This document shows positions 8,751 to 16,524 of a stretch of DNA of 64,000 bases, piece after piece. Source of the DNA: Methylocystis sp. H62 (lineage in GTDB: Bacteria > Pseudomonadota > Alphaproteobacteria > Rhizobiales > Beijerinckiaceae); the NCBI RefSeq assembly GCF_015709515.1, contig NZ_JADNQZ010000053.1, positions 62,001 through 126,000 of the forward strand, read 5' to 3'. Position 1 is the first letter of the stretch. Every line of letters starts with the position of its first letter. Both the position numbers and the translations under genes were made by a program. The notes under the pieces were generated by a model. It saw nothing but the letters and a program-made list of their open reading frames with translations, did not search any database and was not told the DNA's origin.

Positions 8751-9158
8751 CTACCCCAAGAATTCGCGCAGCTTCTTCTCCGTCGCCGCGGCGTCCTTCA
8801 GCTCGCATTCCCAGATCGTGAGGGCGCGCCAGCCCTGCGCCGCGAGCGCCGTCTGATGCGCCGCGTCGCGCGCGACGTTTCGCGCGATCTTGGCGCGCCA
8901 ATAGTCGGCGTTAGCCTTGGGGCTGCGCGCGCCGCGCGGGCACTCATGCCCGTGCCAGAAACAACCATGGACGAAGATCGCGCGCTTGCGGCCGATGTAG
9001 GCGATGTCGGGAGTGCCGGGAACGTCCTTGCGATGCAGCCGATAGAACGGCGCGAAACGCCTCAACATCGTCCGAACGGCGATTTCAGGAGCGGTGTCGC
9101 GCCCCTTCACCGCGCGCATGATGGCGGAGCGCTGTTCGGGACTTTCTTTCACGCTCAC
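8751..9158 (-). CDS. vsr: Very short patch repair endonuclease (Vsr)
   Basis: A 135-aa nuclease that nicks 5' of the T in T:G mismatches produced by deamination of 5-methylcytosine. Family motifs: MRAVKGRDTAPEIAVR at the N-terminus, PGTPDIAYI with the catalytic Asp, and FVHGCFWHGHEC, whose His/Cys residues bind zinc and metal, then the C-terminal WRALTIWECEL. Length is the family norm. A cytosine methyltransferase is encoded just upstream on the same strand (9310-10521), the expected partner. Both sides of vsr are bounded by palindromic repeats. Confidence 0.96.
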   Translation of the reverse strand: MSVKESPEQRSAIMRAVKGRDTAPEIAVRTMLRRFAPFYRLHRKDVPGTPDIAYIGRKRAIFVHGCFWHGHECPRGARSPKANADYWRAKIARNVARDAAHQTALAAQGWRALTIWECELKDAAATEKKLREFLG

Positions 9159-9166
9159 GCGTAAGA

Positions 9167-9308
9167 CCCCCTCCCCAGCCCTCCCCCGTGGCGCTTCGCT
9201 TGCGGGAGAGGGAGCAGAGACCGCTCGTCATAAAGGTTGCGGCTGGCGCGGCAGCGCTGATCGCGACGATTCCCTCTCCCGCGAAGCAGGGGAGGGTTAG
9301 GGAGGGGG
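9167..9308. repeat. Palindromic repeat between dcm and vsr
   Basis: The 150-nt gap between the methyltransferase stop and the vsr start is occupied by an element whose ends are near-complementary: 9167-9186 (C-rich arm) and 9289-9308 (G-rich arm) match at about 18 of 20 positions. Internal sub-hairpins with CGGGAGAGGG / CCCTCTCCCG are also present. It differs from the repeat on the other side of vsr but shares the CCCTCTCCC core. Confidence 0.7.
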
Positions 9309-9309
9309 C

Positions 9310-10521
9310 TCAAGCCGCCTCCCGCTCGATGCGCGTCTTCAGCAACTGCTCTAACAACTGCCCGATATGCCGCACGACTGGAACGACGACGCCGTCGCCA
9401 GTCAAATGATAGGCGTCGCTATAGGTCGGGGGGAGCAAATAATCCTCCGGCAGGCCCATCAGCCGCGCGGTCTCGCGCGCCGACATCAGCCGCGCGCGCA
9501 CCCTGCCCTTGTCGACGACCAGCACATATTGCCGGCTCGAGCCGCCGGCCGGCGTGCGCAGGCAACCGGCAATCTCGTCGAAACGCGCCTCGGCGCGCTG
9601 GACCTTTGCGCCATTCTGATAGCGCGTGCGGCGATAGAGCGTTCCAACCATTTTGCGCCCGGCGCGTTTCGCCTCGGCGATCTTCGCCAGATTGACGTCG
9701 CTCATCATGGCGATGAGCGCATTTGTCTCGCTTACGCTATGCCACGCCACATCCGTCGGAGCGTCTTCGATCGCGTCGATCAGCGACTTATTGCGCAGCG
9801 GCGGCGCCGGCAAATTCCACCAGAGCCAGTTGTCGCGTAGCCGCTTCGGCAGGCGCTCATGCGCGGCGACAAGCGCGCGGGTGTGAAACGGCGCGTCATT
9901 GCGAGTGACGCGAAGCAATCCAGGGCCGTGAGGCGATTTATGGATTGCTTCGTCGCTGCGCGCCTCGCAATGACGGATGGCGAGCGACGAGGGAACCGCG
10001 ACATCCTCTCGCGCGGCGATGATGAACAGCCGCGGACGCGATTGCGGAACGAACAGCGCCGCGTCGATGACCAGCGCGCCAAATCTGTAACGCTCCTTCG
10101 CCAGCGCCTCGCAGATCTTTTCAAAATCCTTGCCGCCATGCGAGGTCAGCGCGCCGCAGACATTTTCGAGCACGATGAGCGACGGGGCGCGCCCCTCTTG
10201 GCGCAGCGCCTTCATCAAATCCCAGAACGGCCAGAAGGTCCCCGATCGCTCGCCAGCCAGTCCAGCGCCGGCGCCGGCGAGCGACAGGTCCTGACAGGGG
10301 AAGGACGCCCAGACGAGATCGGCGCGGCCGGGCAACTGTGCTGTGGATAACGCGCGCACGTCGCCGACGTGCAGCGCCTCGCCGCCCCAATTGGCGCGGT
10401 AGCTCTCCGCCTTTTTGCGATCGAAGTCATTGGCGAACAGGCAGCGCCAGCCGTCGCCAAGCCCGGCGCGGGCCATGCCGCCGCCGGCGAAGAATTCATA
10501 ATAGGCAGGCCGATCGTCCAT
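9310..10521 (-). CDS. dcm: DNA (cytosine-5-)-methyltransferase
   Basis: A 403-aa C5-methyltransferase. Conserved motifs appear in order: I (YYEFFAGGGMARAGLG, residues ~7-22), IV (SFPCQDLSLAGAG, with the catalytic Cys), VI (LIVLENVCGAL), VIII (QSRPRLFIIA), then a variable target-recognition region and motif X (GDGVVVPVVRHIGQLL). The open frame reaches back to 10575 but MDDRPAYYEFFAGGG at 10521 aligns with the family. Vsr is the next gene, suggesting the pair handles methylation and repair of its deamination products. No restriction gene is adjacent. Residues ~183-209 are encoded by an inserted palindromic repeat (see separate entry), between motif VIII and the recognition region. Recognition site not predictable. 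Confidence 0.93.
   Translation of the reverse strand: MDDRPAYYEFFAGGGMARAGLGDGWRCLFANDFDRKKAESYRANWGGEALHVGDVRALSTAQLPGRADLVWASFPCQDLSLAGAGAGLAGERSGTFWPFWDLMKALRQEGRAPSLIVLENVCGALTSHGGKDFEKICEALAKERYRFGALVIDAALFVPQSRPRLFIIAAREDVAVPSSLAIRHCEARSDEAIHKSPHGPGLLRVTRNDAPFHTRALVAAHERLPKRLRDNWLWWNLPAPPLRNKSLIDAIEDAPTDVAWHSVSETNALIAMMSDVNLAKIAEAKRAGRKMVGTLYRRTRYQNGAKVQRAEARFDEIAGCLRTPAGGSSRQYVLVVDKGRVRARLMSARETARLMGLPEDYLLPPTYSDAYHLTGDGVVVPVVRHIGQLLEQLLKTRIEREAA
9894..9975. repeat. Palindromic element inserted in frame in the cytosine methyltransferase gene
   Basis: An 82-bp element whose ends are inverted copies: CGTCATTGCGAG at 9894 and CTCGCAATGACG at 9964-9975, with inner arms GCGAAGCAATCCA and TGGATTGCTTCGT. 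It lies wholly inside the coding sequence and is read through without a stop as a ~27-residue insert (RHCEARSDEAIHKS, then GPGLLRVTRND). The same sequence type (TCATTGCGAG ... GAAGCAATCC) occurs as dispersed intergenic repeats in many Alphaproteobacteria, which is knowledge rather than something shown here. Confidence 0.85.
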
Positions 10522-10745
10522 GCGCGATTCGCTCCACGTGCAGCGTATCCGCCCGGCGCCGCCGCCGCGACCCAAAAGAAGGGTGACGGCTTTGCGAACG
10601 CGAAACCGAGAACGCTGTCACATGGTTTTTATACTTATGTGATTGGGAAAACTCCCGACCTGCTGGCTGGGCCCAACCGGGGCGACAATTTCGTGCAGCC
10701 GCTGCCTGACGCGCCTGCGCCTGCTCAGCGATAATGGAGTAAATA

Positions 10746-11054
10746 ATGAAAAAGTTCCTGCCTCTCTTAGCGCTGATTTTTACGCCCGCATTTGCTCACG
10801 CGGAGGAGGCCTTCGACTGCAGTAAAAAGTTCGACGGCGAGGTCGAATGCAAGGTCAAGAAGGACAAGGTCGCGGTTAAAGCCGTGGCGATCGACGGCGG
10901 CGAATGCGCCGCGCCGACCTCCTCGAAGGTCTACGGAAAGGCCATGAAGAAGGGCGACAAGTTCAAGCTGCCGGGCGCGCTTGAGTGTTTCTACGTCAGC
11001 GGATTCACCATCACGACGACGGACGGCAAGACCCAAAAGTTTTACGCCTTCTAA
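10746..11054 (+). CDS. Small secreted protein of unknown function
   Basis: A 102-aa protein with a clear signal peptide (MKKFLPLLALIFTPAFAHA, cleavage before EEAF). The mature ~82 residues hold four cysteines (FDCSKK, VECKV, GECAAP, LECFY), suggesting two disulfides, and are Lys-rich with short beta-strand-like segments ending TTTDGKTQKFYAF. The RBS TGGAGT precedes the ATG. It stands alone between divergent dcm and converging rnj. I do not recognise the family; a periplasmic location is the only claim. Confidence 0.75.
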   Translation: MKKFLPLLALIFTPAFAHAEEAFDCSKKFDGEVECKVKKDKVAVKAVAIDGGECAAPTSSKVYGKAMKKGDKFKLPGALECFYVSGFTITTTDGKTQKFYAF

Positions 11055-11062
11055 AAGGCGAT

Positions 11063-11090
11063 CCACCTGAGCGCGCCGCTGCTCAGGTGG
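11063..11090. terminator. Hairpin between converging genes
   Basis: A perfect 10-bp stem CCACCTGAGC / GCTCAGGTGG with an 8-nt loop lies between the secreted-protein gene and RNase J; the rnj stop codon is inside one arm. On the minus strand CCTTTT follows a few bases later. It probably serves as a two-way terminator. Confidence 0.55.
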
Positions 11091-12753
11091 CCACGACCAT
11101 CACATGCACGGTGGGCTTCTTGCCCCAGACGGACGACACCGCGCCGCGCACCGCGCGCTCGATCGCCTTCGAAACGGCGTCGGCGTCGCGGCGCCGCGGC
11201 CGCGACAATCCCTCGAAAGCCGCGAACAGCGCCTCGTCAATGACTTCGCCCATCTCTTCGCCGAATTTGCCGCGTTTCGGCACGCCGGCGAAGACGACGT
11301 CCGGATCGCCGACAAGCTCGCCCTTGCGGTCGACGGCGAGCGCGATGGAGATGACGCCGGTGACAGAGAGGCGCAAGCGGTCGCGCACGGCCCCGTCGTC
11401 TTCGGTCAGGACGACGTCGCCATCCTTCATCAGACGGCCGTGCGGGGCCTTGCCGATAATGCCCGGCGCACCGGGCGCCAGTCGCACGATGTCGCCGTTG
11501 CGCGCCGAGACGACTTGCGACACGCCATGCGACTTGGCGAAGGCCGCATGCGCCGTGAGATGATGCGCCTCGCCATGCGCCGGGATGGCGATCTGCGGCC
11601 GGATCCATTCGTACATTTGCGTGACTTCGCCGCGCCGCGGATGGCCTGAACAATGCACGAGGTGGTCGTGGTCGGTGATGACCTCGACGCCGATGTCGCA
11701 GAGCGCGTTGATGACGCGAAGGACCTCGCGTGCATTTCCGGGAATGACGCGCGACGAAAAGATCACCCGATCGCCCGCGACAAGCTTGATCGCCGGATGT
11801 TCGTTCACCGCCGCCCGGGCCATGGCGGCGCGGGTTTCGCCCTGGCTTCCGGTCGCAATGACGACGGTCTTGTCGCGCGGCAAGGTCGGCAGCAATTCGG
11901 GCGCGTGAAATCCGGGCAGCCCGTCGAGATAGCCGCAGTCTCGCGCAACCTGGATGGCGCGATCCATCGCCCTCCCGGCGACGACGACGGTGCGCCCGCA
12001 GGCCTGCGCCGCCTCGCCGATGCCGCGCAGCCGCGCGATATTGGACGCGAAGGTGGTGACCAGCACCCGGCCCGGGGCTTCGGCGATCAGCGTGCGCAAC
12101 GTGCGCGCGACGTCGGCTTCCGAAAAACTGTCGCCCTCGCGCAGGATGTTGGTCGAGTCGCAGATCAGCGCCGTGACGCCCTCGTCGCCGAGCGCGCGGA
12201 GCCGCGCCTCGTCGATGCGCGTCCCGACGCCGGGCTGCGGATCGATCTTCCAGTCGCCGGTGTGGACCAGCAGCCCGAGCGGCGTTCGGATCGCGAGCGC
12301 ATTCGCTTCCGGAATCGAATGCGCCACGGCGACATATTCGACTTGGAACGGATCGAGATCGAGCTTTGCGCCGGCATGCGTCAGCGAGATGTCGATCTTC
12401 GGCGCGCCTGGTTCGTTCAACCGCCGCACTTCCAGGAGGCCCGCCGCAAAGGGCGTGGCGAACACCCTGCATTTGAGCCGCGGCCATAAGGTCGCGAGCC
12501 CGCCGATATGATCCTCATGCGCATGGGTGATGCAAATGCCGACGAGATCGCGCGCGATCTTCTCGACGAAGGCGATGTCGGCGAAGACGAGGTCGACGCC
12601 GGGCGCCTCCGGCCCGGGAAAGCCGAGGCCGCAGTCGACCATCAGCCATTTGCGCGCTTTCGGCGGCCCATAGCCGTAGAGCGCCATGTTCATGCCGATT
12701 TCGCCCAAGCCGCCGAGCGGCACGAAGACGAGGTCTGTTTCCGGCGTCGTCAT
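11083..12753 (-). CDS. rnj: Ribonuclease J
   Basis: A 556-aa metallo-beta-lactamase/beta-CASP ribonuclease with endo- and 5'-exonuclease activity in RNA maturation and decay. The metal-binding motif HAHEDHIGG is at residues ~76-84, VHTGDWK and ICDSTN are later metal and active-site motifs, and the beta-CASP region includes ATGSQGE and CSGHPRRGE, with PAHGEAHHLTAHA completing the site. Its start overlaps the birA stop by 4 nt. In related Rhizobiales a type III pantothenate kinase gene usually lies between birA and rnj; none is here. Confidence 0.97.
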   Translation of the reverse strand: MTTPETDLVFVPLGGLGEIGMNMALYGYGPPKARKWLMVDCGLGFPGPEAPGVDLVFADIAFVEKIARDLVGICITHAHEDHIGGLATLWPRLKCRVFATPFAAGLLEVRRLNEPGAPKIDISLTHAGAKLDLDPFQVEYVAVAHSIPEANALAIRTPLGLLVHTGDWKIDPQPGVGTRIDEARLRALGDEGVTALICDSTNILREGDSFSEADVARTLRTLIAEAPGRVLVTTFASNIARLRGIGEAAQACGRTVVVAGRAMDRAIQVARDCGYLDGLPGFHAPELLPTLPRDKTVVIATGSQGETRAAMARAAVNEHPAIKLVAGDRVIFSSRVIPGNAREVLRVINALCDIGVEVITDHDHLVHCSGHPRRGEVTQMYEWIRPQIAIPAHGEAHHLTAHAAFAKSHGVSQVVSARNGDIVRLAPGAPGIIGKAPHGRLMKDGDVVLTEDDGAVRDRLRLSVTGVISIALAVDRKGELVGDPDVVFAGVPKRGKFGEEMGEVIDEALFAAFEGLSRPRRRDADAVSKAIERAVRGAVSSVWGKKPTVHVMVVAT

Positions 12754-13553
12754 GCGACGCCCCCCGCCGTGGTCTGGCGCGGGCCGAGCGACACGTCGCC
12801 CGCCTCGATGACGCGCTCGCCGTCACGCGTCGCCAAAACCAGCCGGCCGATCGCGTCGATGCTCGCGAAGCGCCCCTCGACGGTCTCGCGCGGCAGCTCA
12901 ACGCGGATATGGGCGCCGAGATAGGCGGCGTCCTTGAGCCAAGCGTCTCGAATATAGGCGAAGCCCTCGCCGCCGCGCCAAAGATCAAGCGTTTCGACGA
13001 GCGCGTCCGACAGATGCGTAAAGAGCGTCGCGGCGTCCGGCGCGTTCGGCCCGATTGACGCCAGCGCGCGCGCTTCGAAGGGCAGATCGCGCGGCGCCTC
13101 GGCGCAGTTGACGCCAAGGCCGATGATCGCGACGAAGGCGCGCGGCGCGCGCGCATCGCCTGTCGGCACGCCGACATTCTCAAGCAAAATCCCGCCGAGC
13201 TTAGCGCCCTCGAGCAGAAGATCATTGGGCCATTTTAGCGCGAAGCGGCCAGCGTTCCCCGTCGCGGCGCGCAGGCCGCGGATGGCCGCGACGCCCGCCA
13301 CGAAGCCAAGCTGCGGCGCCACGGCGGCTTCGCCGAAATCGCCAAGAACAAGGCTCGCATGGAGATTGCCCGGCGGCGAAATCCAGTCGCGTCCGAGACG
13401 GCCATGGCCGCGCGTCTGCCGCGCGGCGACCACCCATAAAGGTCCCCGCTCGCCCGCCTCGATCAAACGTCGGGCTTCGTCATTGGTCGAATCGACGCTC
13501 TCCAGCGCGAGGAGGCGCACGCCGCGGGCGCGCGCCAATGATCCCAACTCCAC
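12750..13553 (-). CDS. birA: Biotin--[acetyl-CoA-carboxylase] ligase
   Basis: A 267-aa monofunctional (class I) biotin protein ligase; it lacks the N-terminal helix-turn-helix of E. coli BirA, so it should not act as a repressor. The ligase signature is ARQTRGHGRLGRDW at residues ~45-58, followed by LKWPNDLLLEGAKLGGIL, the catalytic lysine region. A C-terminal SH3-like domain is present (VELPRETVEGRFASIDAIGRL). It is 16 nt downstream of nuoN and overlaps rnj by 4 nt, so all three are probably cotranscribed. Confidence 0.96.
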   Translation of the reverse strand: MELGSLARARGVRLLALESVDSTNDEARRLIEAGERGPLWVVAARQTRGHGRLGRDWISPPGNLHASLVLGDFGEAAVAPQLGFVAGVAAIRGLRAATGNAGRFALKWPNDLLLEGAKLGGILLENVGVPTGDARAPRAFVAIIGLGVNCAEAPRDLPFEARALASIGPNAPDAATLFTHLSDALVETLDLWRGGEGFAYIRDAWLKDAAYLGAHIRVELPRETVEGRFASIDAIGRLVLATRDGERVIEAGDVSLGPRQTTAGGVA

Positions 13554-13568
13554 GCGCGAATTACCTCC

Positions 13569-15002
13569 CTAGAAAAGCGACTTCGCCGCCGCCGCCGCCG
13601 CATCCATGACCGGGGAGGGATAGACCCAAAAGCCAAGCAGCGCCAGCGTGGACGCGGCAAGCACCGCGCGCAGCGCCATCGGCGCGCGGTCGAAGGCCGG
13701 CGCCGGCTCGTCGAAATACATGACCTTGACGACCCGCAGATAGTAATAGGCCGCGACCGCGCTCGCCAGGACGCCGATGACCGCGAGGCCAAAGAGGCCA
13801 GCGTCGACCGCGGCGAGGAGCACGTAATATTTGGCGAAAAAGCCCGCGAGCGGCGGAACGCCGGCAAGCGAGAACATCAGCATCGCCAGGAAGAAGGCCA
13901 TCCAGCCATTGGTGCGCGACAGGCCGGCGAGGTCGGAGACATTCTCGACATATCTGCCTTCGACCCGCATCGCGAGAATGGCGGCGAAGGTCCCGAGCGT
14001 CATGATCAGATAGATCGTGAGGTAGATCGCGACGCCGCGCACGCCCGCCTCGTCGCCGGCGGCGAGTCCGATCAGCGCAAAACCCATATGGCCGATCGAG
14101 GAATAGGCCATCAGCCGCTTGATGTTCTCCTGCCCGATGGCCGCGAATGAGCCCAGCAGCATCGAAGCGATGGCGATGAAGATGATGATCTGGCGCCACT
14201 GGTCCTTCACGCCCGGGAAGGCGGTGATGACAATGCGCACGGTGATCGCCACCGCCGCCATTTTGGCGGCCGAAGCGAAGAAGGCGGTGACCGGCGTCGG
14301 CGCGCCCTGATAGACGTCGGGCGTCCACATATGGAACGGCGCCGCCGACATTTTGAAGGCCAGCGCCGCCAGGACGAAGACCAGCCCGAAGATCACCCCG
14401 ATCGGCGGGGAGGTCGAGACGGCCGCCGCGATCCCGGCGAAAGACACCGTTCCGGCGAAGCCGTAGAGCAGCGACGCGCCGTAAAGCATCATGCCGGAAG
14501 AGAGCGCGCCGAGGACGAAATATTTTAAGCCGGCTTCCGACGATCGCCCGTCGTCGCGCGCAAAGGCGGCCATGACATAGAGCGCCAGCGACATCAGTTC
14601 GAGGCCGAGATAGAGCGCGATGAGATTATCGGCCGAAATCAGCAGCAACATGCCGAGCGTCGAAAGAATGATGAGCACCGGATACTCGAATTTCTCGAGC
14701 CCGTTGCGTTGTAGCCAGTCGACGGACAGCAGAATCGACACGATCGCGCCGATGAGCGTCAGCGCTTTCATGAAGCGCGAAAACCCGTCGTCGATATAGG
14801 CGCCGTCGAAGATGCTCGTGTCGGGCGTGCTCGACAGAGCGATCGCGACCAGGGCGAGGCCCAGAATGCCGACGGCCATTTCGTCGACAAGGCCAAAACC
14901 GCGCTCGCCGCGGAAGGCGCCGATGAGGATGAGCGCCATCACGCCGACGGCGAGAATCGTCTCGGGAAGAAAATGATGCGCGAGTTGAACGAAGAAGGGC
15001 AT
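13569..15002 (-). CDS. nuoN: NADH-quinone oxidoreductase subunit N
   Basis: A 477-aa antiporter-like membrane subunit of complex I, about 14 transmembrane helices. It has the conserved lysine-containing core of the family (KMSAAPFHMWTPDVYQGAPT) and the second-half motif NIKRLMAYSSIGHMGFALIG. It takes part in proton translocation in the membrane arm. It is the last gene of the nuo operon, 14 nt after nuoM and 16 nt before birA. Confidence 0.98.
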   Translation of the reverse strand: MPFFVQLAHHFLPETILAVGVMALILIGAFRGERGFGLVDEMAVGILGLALVAIALSSTPDTSIFDGAYIDDGFSRFMKALTLIGAIVSILLSVDWLQRNGLEKFEYPVLIILSTLGMLLLISADNLIALYLGLELMSLALYVMAAFARDDGRSSEAGLKYFVLGALSSGMMLYGASLLYGFAGTVSFAGIAAAVSTSPPIGVIFGLVFVLAALAFKMSAAPFHMWTPDVYQGAPTPVTAFFASAAKMAAVAITVRIVITAFPGVKDQWRQIIIFIAIASMLLGSFAAIGQENIKRLMAYSSIGHMGFALIGLAAGDEAGVRGVAIYLTIYLIMTLGTFAAILAMRVEGRYVENVSDLAGLSRTNGWMAFFLAMLMFSLAGVPPLAGFFAKYYVLLAAVDAGLFGLAVIGVLASAVAAYYYLRVVKVMYFDEPAPAFDRAPMALRAVLAASTLALLGFWVYPSPVMDAAAAAAKSLF

Positions 15003-15015
15003 CGTCAGCGATCCG

Positions 15016-16524
15016 TCATTGGCCAGCGGCCGCGAGCTTAACCGCGTCGATGAGCGCCGTATGGGTCTGGATGAGATTGTCGACCGACGCCTGCGTCGCG
15101 TTCAAAATGGCCTGCGGCTGTATGCCGTAGTAAAGCGTGAGCAGAACAAGCGGCGTGAAGATCGCAATTTCGCGCGGCGTCAGATCGGCGATGTTCTTGA
15201 GGCTGGCCTTGTCCAAGACCCCGAAGATCACGCGTCGGTAGAGATAGAGCGCGTAAGCCGCAGACAAGACAACGCCGCTCGTCGCGATCAGCGCCACCCA
15301 GCTGTTCGCTTGGAACGCGCCGGTCAGCGACAGGAATTCGCCGATGAAGCCCGTCGTTCCCGGCAAGCCGACATTGGCCATGGTGAACAGCATGAACACG
15401 AAGGCGTAGAGCGGCATGCGGTTGACGAGGCCGCCATAGGCCGCGATCTCGCGCGTATGCATGCGGTCGTAGATCACGCCGACGCAAAGGAACAGCGCGC
15501 CGGCGACGAGGCCGTGCGAGATCATCTGGAAGATCGCGCCCTGCATGCCTTGAGCATTGAGCGTGAAGAGGCCCATCGTGACGAAGCCCATATGCGCGAC
15601 GGACGAATAGGCGATGAGCTTCTTGATGTCTTCCTGAACCAGCGCGACGAGCGACGTGTAGACGATCGCGATCACGGACAGCGCATAGATGAGCGGCGCG
15701 AAATTGGTCGACGCGTCAGGAAACATCGGCAGCGAGAAGCGGATGAAACCGTAACCGCCCATCTTCAGGAGAATCGCCGCGAGGATCACGGAGCCGGCCG
15801 TCGGCGCCTCGACATGCGCGTCAGGCAGCCAGGTGTGCACCGGCCACATCGGCATCTTCACCGCGAAGGAGGCGAAGAAGGCCAGCCACAGCCAGGTCTG
15901 CATCTCCTTGGGGAAGTCGGTATGCAGCAGTACGGTGATGTCGGTCGTGCCGGCCTTGCCGTACATGGCGAGGATCGCGACCAGCATGAGGAGCGAGCCG
16001 ACGAGCGTGTAGAGAAAGAATTTAAAGCTCGCGTAGACGCGCCGCTTGCCGCCCCAGATCCCGATGATGAGAAACATCGGAATAAGGCCGCCCTCGAAGA
16101 AGAGATAGAACAGCACGATGTCGAGCGCGCAGAAGACGCCGACCATCAGCGTCTCGAGCACCAGGAAGGCGATCATATATTCCTTCACGCGCTTCTGGAT
16201 CGAGTCCCAGGAGGCGAGAATGGCGAAGGGCATCAGGAAGGTCGTCAGGAGAACGAAGGGCATCGAAAAGCCGTCGACGCCCAGCTTGTAGACCAGGCCC
16301 GAGCCAAGCCAGTTCTTCTGCTCCACGAACTGGAACGCCGCGCTCGTCGTATCGAAGCCGGACCAGATGTAAAGCGACAATGCGAAGGTCGCGAGCGTGG
16401 TCGCCAGCGTCGCCCATCGGATATTGCGCAGGCTCGCTGCATCGTCGCCCTTCTGCGTCAGCAGGAAGGCGACGCCGACGAGCGGCAGAAAGGTGACTCC
16501 GGAGAGAATGCCGAAACCAAACAT
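15016..16524 (-). CDS. nuoM: NADH-quinone oxidoreductase subunit M
   Basis: A 502-aa antiporter-like subunit of the complex I membrane arm. Signatures: [20 protein letters not shown] (with the conserved Glu), [20 protein letters not shown], and [17 protein letters not shown]. Start ATG overlaps the nuoL stop by one base (TGATG), so translation is coupled. Length is typical. Confidence 0.98.
   Translation of the reverse strand: MFGFGILSGVTFLPLVGVAFLLTQKGDDAASLRNIRWATLATTLATFALSLYIWSGFDTTSAAFQFVEQKNWLGSGLVYKLGVDGFSMPFVLLTTFLMPFAILASWDSIQKRVKEYMIAFLVLETLMVGVFCALDIVLFYLFFEGGLIPMFLIIGIWGGKRRVYASFKFFLYTLVGSLLMLVAILAMYGKAGTTDITVLLHTDFPKEMQTWLWLAFFASFAVKMPMWPVHTWLPDAHVEAPTAGSVILAAILLKMGGYGFIRFSLPMFPDASTNFAPLIYALSVIAIVYTSLVALVQEDIKKLIAYSSVAHMGFVTMGLFTLNAQGMQGAIFQMISHGLVAGALFLCVGVIYDRMHTREIAAYGGLVNRMPLYAFVFMLFTMANVGLPGTTGFIGEFLSLTGAFQANSWVALIATSGVVLSAAYALYLYRRVIFGVLDKASLKNIADLTPREIAIFTPLVLLTLYYGIQPQAILNATQASVDNLIQTHTALIDAVKLAAAGQ

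Noticed and set aside
8638-9308. Insertion sequence around vsr
   Set aside because: The flanking repeats are palindromic but carry no transposase and are not the same element in inverted orientation, so they are called dispersed repeats only.
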